DNA of 8,904 nucleotides from positions 1-8,904 of the forward strand of contig JAITKZ010000091.1 of assembly GCA_031278115.1 (NCBI GenBank), in the 5' to 3' direction. This document shows, piece by piece, positions 7,070 to 8,904 of the stretch; position 1 is the stretch's first letter, and each line of letters starts with the position of its first letter. Both the position numbers and the translations under genes were made by a program. Under the pieces are notes generated by a model. The model did not search any database and had not been told where the DNA came from. It saw only the letters and a list, made by a program, of their open reading frames with translations. The DNA comes from Endomicrobium sp. GTDB taxonomy: Bacteria > Elusimicrobiota > Endomicrobiia > Endomicrobiales > Endomicrobiaceae.

Positions 7070-7665
7070 TTAGACTTGCAATTTTAGCTTCCGGTGGTGG
7101 CTCTAATATGCAGGCTATAGTAGATGCGTATAAGTTTGGCATATTAAAAGGTTTGGCTGAAGTAGTTTTGGTGATTTCAAACAATACAAATGCCTTTGTT
7201 TTAGAAAGATCAAAAAAAGAAAATATAAAATCTGTTTGTATAGAAAGAAAGAGTTTTAAAGATGATGAATCTTTTAACAAAAAGGTTCTTGTTGAACTTC
7301 AAGCCGCAAATGCTGACTTAGTCTGCCTTGCCGGCTATATGAGAATGATAGATAAAGAAATATTGAAAGTTTACAATGGAAGAATTTTAAACATTCACCC
7401 TGCTCTTCTTCCAAAATTTGGCGGCAAGGGCATGTATGGGCATTTTGTTCAAGAGGCTGTTGTAAAAGCAGGGGAAAAAAAGTCTGGAGCAACTGTACAT
7501 TTTGCAAATGAAGAATATGATTGTGGTAGAATAATTCTGCAGAAAGAAGTGGAAGTTTTCAAGAGTGATACTCCTGAAGATGTGGCAAGAAAAGTTTTAG
7601 AAGTAGAGCATAAAATATATCCTCAGGCAATTAAAAAAGTTATAGAAGAAAATTTAAGAGGTTAA
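7066..7665 (+). CDS. purN: Phosphoribosylglycinamide formyltransferase (GAR transformylase)
   Basis: The 199-residue product uses 10-formyl-tetrahydrofolate to formylate GAR, the third step of purine synthesis. ILASGGGSNMQAI (6-18) binds phosphate. VCLAGYMRMI (86-95) and NIHPALLPKF (109-118) follow, the latter with N109 and H111. D152, in EEYDCG (149-154), completes the catalytic set known from the E. coli enzyme. The start is coupled to the purM stop (ATGA). The last 19 codons, stop codon included, are repeated about 1.14 kb downstream just before purB. The original gene is thus followed by an inserted nuclease cassette rather than directly by purB. The protein itself looks complete. Confidence 0.95.
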   Translation: MIRLAILASGGGSNMQAIVDAYKFGILKGLAEVVLVISNNTNAFVLERSKKENIKSVCIERKSFKDDESFNKKVLVELQAANADLVCLAGYMRMIDKEILKVYNGRILNIHPALLPKFGGKGMYGHFVQEAVVKAGEKKSGATVHFANEEYDCGRIILQKEVEVFKSDTPEDVARKVLEVEHKIYPQAIKKVIEENLRG

Positions 7666-7666
7666 A
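7607..7666 (+). repeat. 60-bp direct repeat, copy A (3' end of purN)
   Basis: This is the end of the purN coding sequence plus one base after the stop. It matches 8750-8809 at 57 of 60 positions with no gaps. The differences are T/C at the fourteenth base, T/A at the seventeenth and A/G at the thirty-sixth. In the purN frame the first two are silent (Tyr, Pro) and the third is Ile to Val. It marks the left edge of the DUF1016 cassette. Confidence 0.95.
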
Positions 7667-7687
7667 TGGTCATAAGGATAATATAAT

Positions 7688-7692
7688 AGAGG
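7688..7692 (+). promoter_or_regulatory. Ribosome-binding site for the DUF1016 gene
   Basis: AGAGG lies six bases before the GTG at 7699. An in-frame ATG at 7720 lacks such a site, so the GTG is the preferred start. The sequence lies within the inserted cassette, which therefore brought its own initiation signal. Confidence 0.55.
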
Positions 7693-7698
7693 TATTTA

Positions 7699-8703
7699 GT
7701 GAAACTTACCAATAATAAGATGTACAATCAACTTATCAATAATATTACAAATTTAGTTCAAAGAGCAAAGGAAAATGCTTTTAAAGCTATGAATAATGAA
7801 TTGATAAAAGCAAATTGGGAAATCGGAAGATATATTGTTGAATACGAACAGAAGGGTAAAGAAAAAGCAGTTTACGGAAGTTCTTTGTTATCAAAAATTT
7901 CAAAAGATTTGAAATATAAAAATGGTAATGGTTTTAGTAAAAGTTCAATATATTTATGCAGACAGTTCTATATTAAATACCCAATTTTCCAGACACTGTC
8001 TGGAAAATTAAGTTGGAGCCATTATTCAGAACTTTTAACGGTATCCGACGATTTAGCAAGGTCTTTTTATGAGAAGCAGTCAATAAAAGAAAATTGGAGT
8101 TTCAGAGAATTAAAAAGACAGATAAAAACAGCTTTGTTTCAACGATTAGCGTTAAGCAAAGATAAAAAGGGAGTGTTGGCTCTTGCAAACAAAGGGCAAG
8201 AAATAGCAAGTCCAAAAGATACCATCAAAGATCCGTATATTTTTGAATTTTATGAATTACCAAAAGGGCAAATTATTAAAGAAAGAACTTTGGAAAGGAA
8301 ATTGATTGATAATTTGCAGAAATTTCTATTAGAATTAGGCAATGGCTTCTCTTTTGTTGCAAGGCAACACAAAATTACAATAGATAACGAGCATTATTAC
8401 ATTGATTTAGTTTTTTATCGCAGAATATTAAAATGTTTTGTTCTTATTGACTTAAAATCTTCAAAAGTTAAACACCAAGATATCGGGCAAATGAATCTGT
8501 ATTTGAATTACTTTAAGGATGAAGAAAATGTTGAAGGTGATAATGATCCAATAGGAATCATTATAACCGCTGATAAAAATGAATTTCTTGTAAAATATGC
8601 TACAGGCGGACTTTCAAATAAAATTTTTGTTTCAAAATATCAGTTATATTTACCTGATAAGAAATTATTAGAAAACAAAGTAAAAGAAATATTAAATGAT
8701 TAA
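7699..8703 (+). CDS. DUF1016/YhcG-type PD-(D/E)XK nuclease
   Basis: The product has 334 residues, full length for the family. The N-terminal DUF1016 domain (about 10-155) contains NWEIGRYIVEYE (39-50), CRQFY (87-91) and LSWSHYSELL (104-113) and is predicted helical and possibly DNA-binding. The C-terminal nuclease domain (about 175-334) carries D236 in YYIDLVFY, D251-x-K253 in VLIDLKSSK and Q264 in IGQMNLYLNYF. This is a PD-(D/E)XK active site with the IDLK variant often seen in this family. Such proteins often lie near restriction or other defence genes, but their biological target is not settled. The gene is a lone insertion between purN and purB with flanking purN-tail repeats, which indicates horizontal arrival. 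All motifs are intact, so it may be functional. Residues 96-104 are encoded by a perfect palindrome. Confidence 0.9.
   Translation: MKLTNNKMYNQLINNITNLVQRAKENAFKAMNNELIKANWEIGRYIVEYEQKGKEKAVYGSSLLSKISKDLKYKNGNGFSKSSIYLCRQFYIKYPIFQTLSGKLSWSHYSELLTVSDDLARSFYEKQSIKENWSFRELKRQIKTALFQRLALSKDKKGVLALANKGQEIASPKDTIKDPYIFEFYELPKGQIIKERTLERKLIDNLQKFLLELGNGFSFVARQHKITIDNEHYYIDLVFYRRILKCFVLIDLKSSKVKHQDIGQMNLYLNYFKDEENVEGDNDPIGIIITADKNEFLVKYATGGLSNKIFVSKYQLYLPDKKLLENKVKEILND
7983..8009. repeat. 27-bp perfect palindrome inside the DUF1016 coding sequence
   Basis: Two 13-base arms (7983-7995 and 7997-8009) are exact reverse complements around a single central C at 7996. The core is TTTTCCAGACA facing TGTCTGGAAAA. 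It is read in frame as IFQTLSGKL. A second copy lies just after the stop codon of the same gene. Confidence 0.9.
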
Positions 8704-8705
8704 AA

Positions 8706-8732
8706 AATTTTCTAGATATTGTCTGGAAAATT
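8706..8732. repeat. Second copy of the 27-bp palindrome, 3 bases after the nuclease stop
   Basis: It is identical to 7983-8009 at 24 of 27 positions; all three differences are C to T (8713, 8717 and 8719). Two of these turn arm pairs into G-T pairs, so an RNA hairpin would still form. Only TTT follows the stem, so it is a weak candidate for a transcription terminator. Confidence 0.8.
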
Positions 8733-8749
8733 TAAAAATATAAGAATAA

Positions 8750-8809
8750 AGCATAAAATATACCCACAGGCAATTAAAAAAGTTGTAGAAGAAAATTTAA
8801 GAGGTTAAA
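8750..8809 (+). repeat. 60-bp direct repeat, copy B (second purN tail, before purB)
   Basis: This is an untranslated copy of the purN end, matching 7607-7666 at 57 of 60 positions. In the purN frame it still reads [18 protein letters not shown] followed by a stop. No purN body precedes it; the sequence to its left is cassette DNA. It supplies the Shine-Dalgarno for purB. Confidence 0.95.
8799..8804 (+). promoter_or_regulatory. Ribosome-binding site for purB, inside the purN-tail repeat
   Basis: AAGAGG lies six bases before ATG 8811. It is part of the duplicated purN tail, so the duplication preserved purB's initiation signal. Confidence 0.65.
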
Positions 8810-8810
8810 A

Positions 8811-8904
8811 ATGATTTCTCGTTATACTAAGCCTGAAATGGCTGCAGTTTGGTCAGATGAAAACAGATTTAAAAAAATGCTTGAAGTTGAAATTTTTGCA
8901 GCGG
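8811..8904 (+). CDS. purB: Adenylosuccinate lyase (N-terminal end only; continues past the window)
   Basis: The 31 visible codons begin [18 protein letters not shown] and continue with [12 protein letters not shown]. This matches the well-conserved start of bacterial PurB (ERYxxPEMxxIWSEENKFxxWLEVE, from memory). The enzyme removes fumarate from SAICAR and from adenylosuccinate in purine synthesis. ATG 8811 has AAGAGG six bases upstream, lying in the purN-tail repeat. Catalytic residues lie beyond the window, so integrity cannot be judged. Confidence 0.88.
   Translation, partial: MISRYTKPEMAAVWSDENRFKKMLEVEIFAA

Larger units (their letters stand above)
7667..8809 (+). mobile_element. Inserted DUF1016 nuclease cassette with duplicated purN tail
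   Basis: The 1083 bases between the two 60-bp repeats, plus one repeat copy, make a 1143-bp unit that splits purN from purB. Removing it leaves purN's stop three bases before the purB ATG (TAAAAATG junction with the second copy), the compact spacing seen elsewhere in this operon. It holds one gene, a DUF1016-type nuclease, and no transposase or integrase. This pattern fits insertion with a long target duplication, a mode described for restriction-modification genes. Mobility is inferred from structure only; homologous import of a segment from a related strain is an alternative. Confidence 0.6.

Noticed and set aside
7682..7687. TATAAT, a possible -10 box before the DUF1016 gene
   Set aside because: It overlaps the ribosome-binding region so that a transcript would start within a few bases of the GTG, and no convincing -35 lies upstream. 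Such strings are frequent in AT-rich DNA.
8706..8735. Downstream palindrome as an intrinsic terminator
   Set aside because: The stem is long but AT-rich and is followed by TTT then A residues rather than a T tract. Termination here would also cut off purB.
1..8904. CRISPR array, tRNA, rRNA, riboswitch or toxin-antitoxin pair
   Set aside because: No regularly spaced repeats, cloverleaf-like sequence or conserved leader was seen. Intergenic gaps are all under 60 bases except for the dpnI relic, and the DUF1016 gene has no small partner gene beside it.

Overview
The window is an AT-rich bacterial segment in which every supported gene lies on the + strand, packed head to tail with gaps of a few bases or 4-base overlaps. 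It reads as one long nucleotide-biosynthesis operon cut at both ends: pyrC (3' part), pyrK, a broken dpnI-like gene, pyrD, pyrF, a LysE-type exporter gene, pyrE, an NhaC-type Na+/H+ antiporter gene, purM, purN, a DUF1016/YhcG-type nuclease gene, and purB (5' end only). The composition, the class 1B dihydroorotate dehydrogenase pair (PyrD+PyrK), the decayed restriction gene and the inserted nuclease would fit an Endomicrobium-like member of Elusimicrobiota or another AT-rich host-associated or anaerobic bacterium. That placement is a guess from memory and is not shown by any marker gene here.

Positions 1-4724 hold de novo pyrimidine synthesis. PyrC closes carbamoyl-aspartate to dihydroorotate. 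PyrD with its FAD/[2Fe-2S] partner PyrK oxidises this to orotate. PyrE adds phosphoribose and PyrF decarboxylates to UMP. Between pyrK and pyrD (1336-1934) sits a relic of a DpnI-family restriction endonuclease. Its metal-binding and catalytic N-terminal half is still open, but the gene then has a stop, an internal deletion and a further frameshift, and its winged-helix tail is still readable down to a stop that overlaps the pyrD start. A six-helix LysE-family transporter is embedded between pyrF and pyrE, overlapping both.

Positions 4779-8904 hold the antiporter gene followed by purine synthesis: purM, purN and the start of purB. A 1.1-kb cassette encoding a DUF1016 PD-(D/E)XK nuclease separates purN from purB. 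The cassette is bracketed by a 60-bp direct repeat with 57 of 60 identical positions. The repeat is the 3' end of purN, including its stop codon and the ribosome-binding site used by purB. The gene therefore appears to have entered with a long target duplication that left both neighbours intact. A 27-bp palindrome occurs twice in the cassette, once inside the nuclease reading frame and once three bases after its stop codon.

The main points of interest are the two nuclease genes, one dead and one apparently intact, slotted seamlessly into the pyr and pur portions of the same operon, and the structural traces they left.
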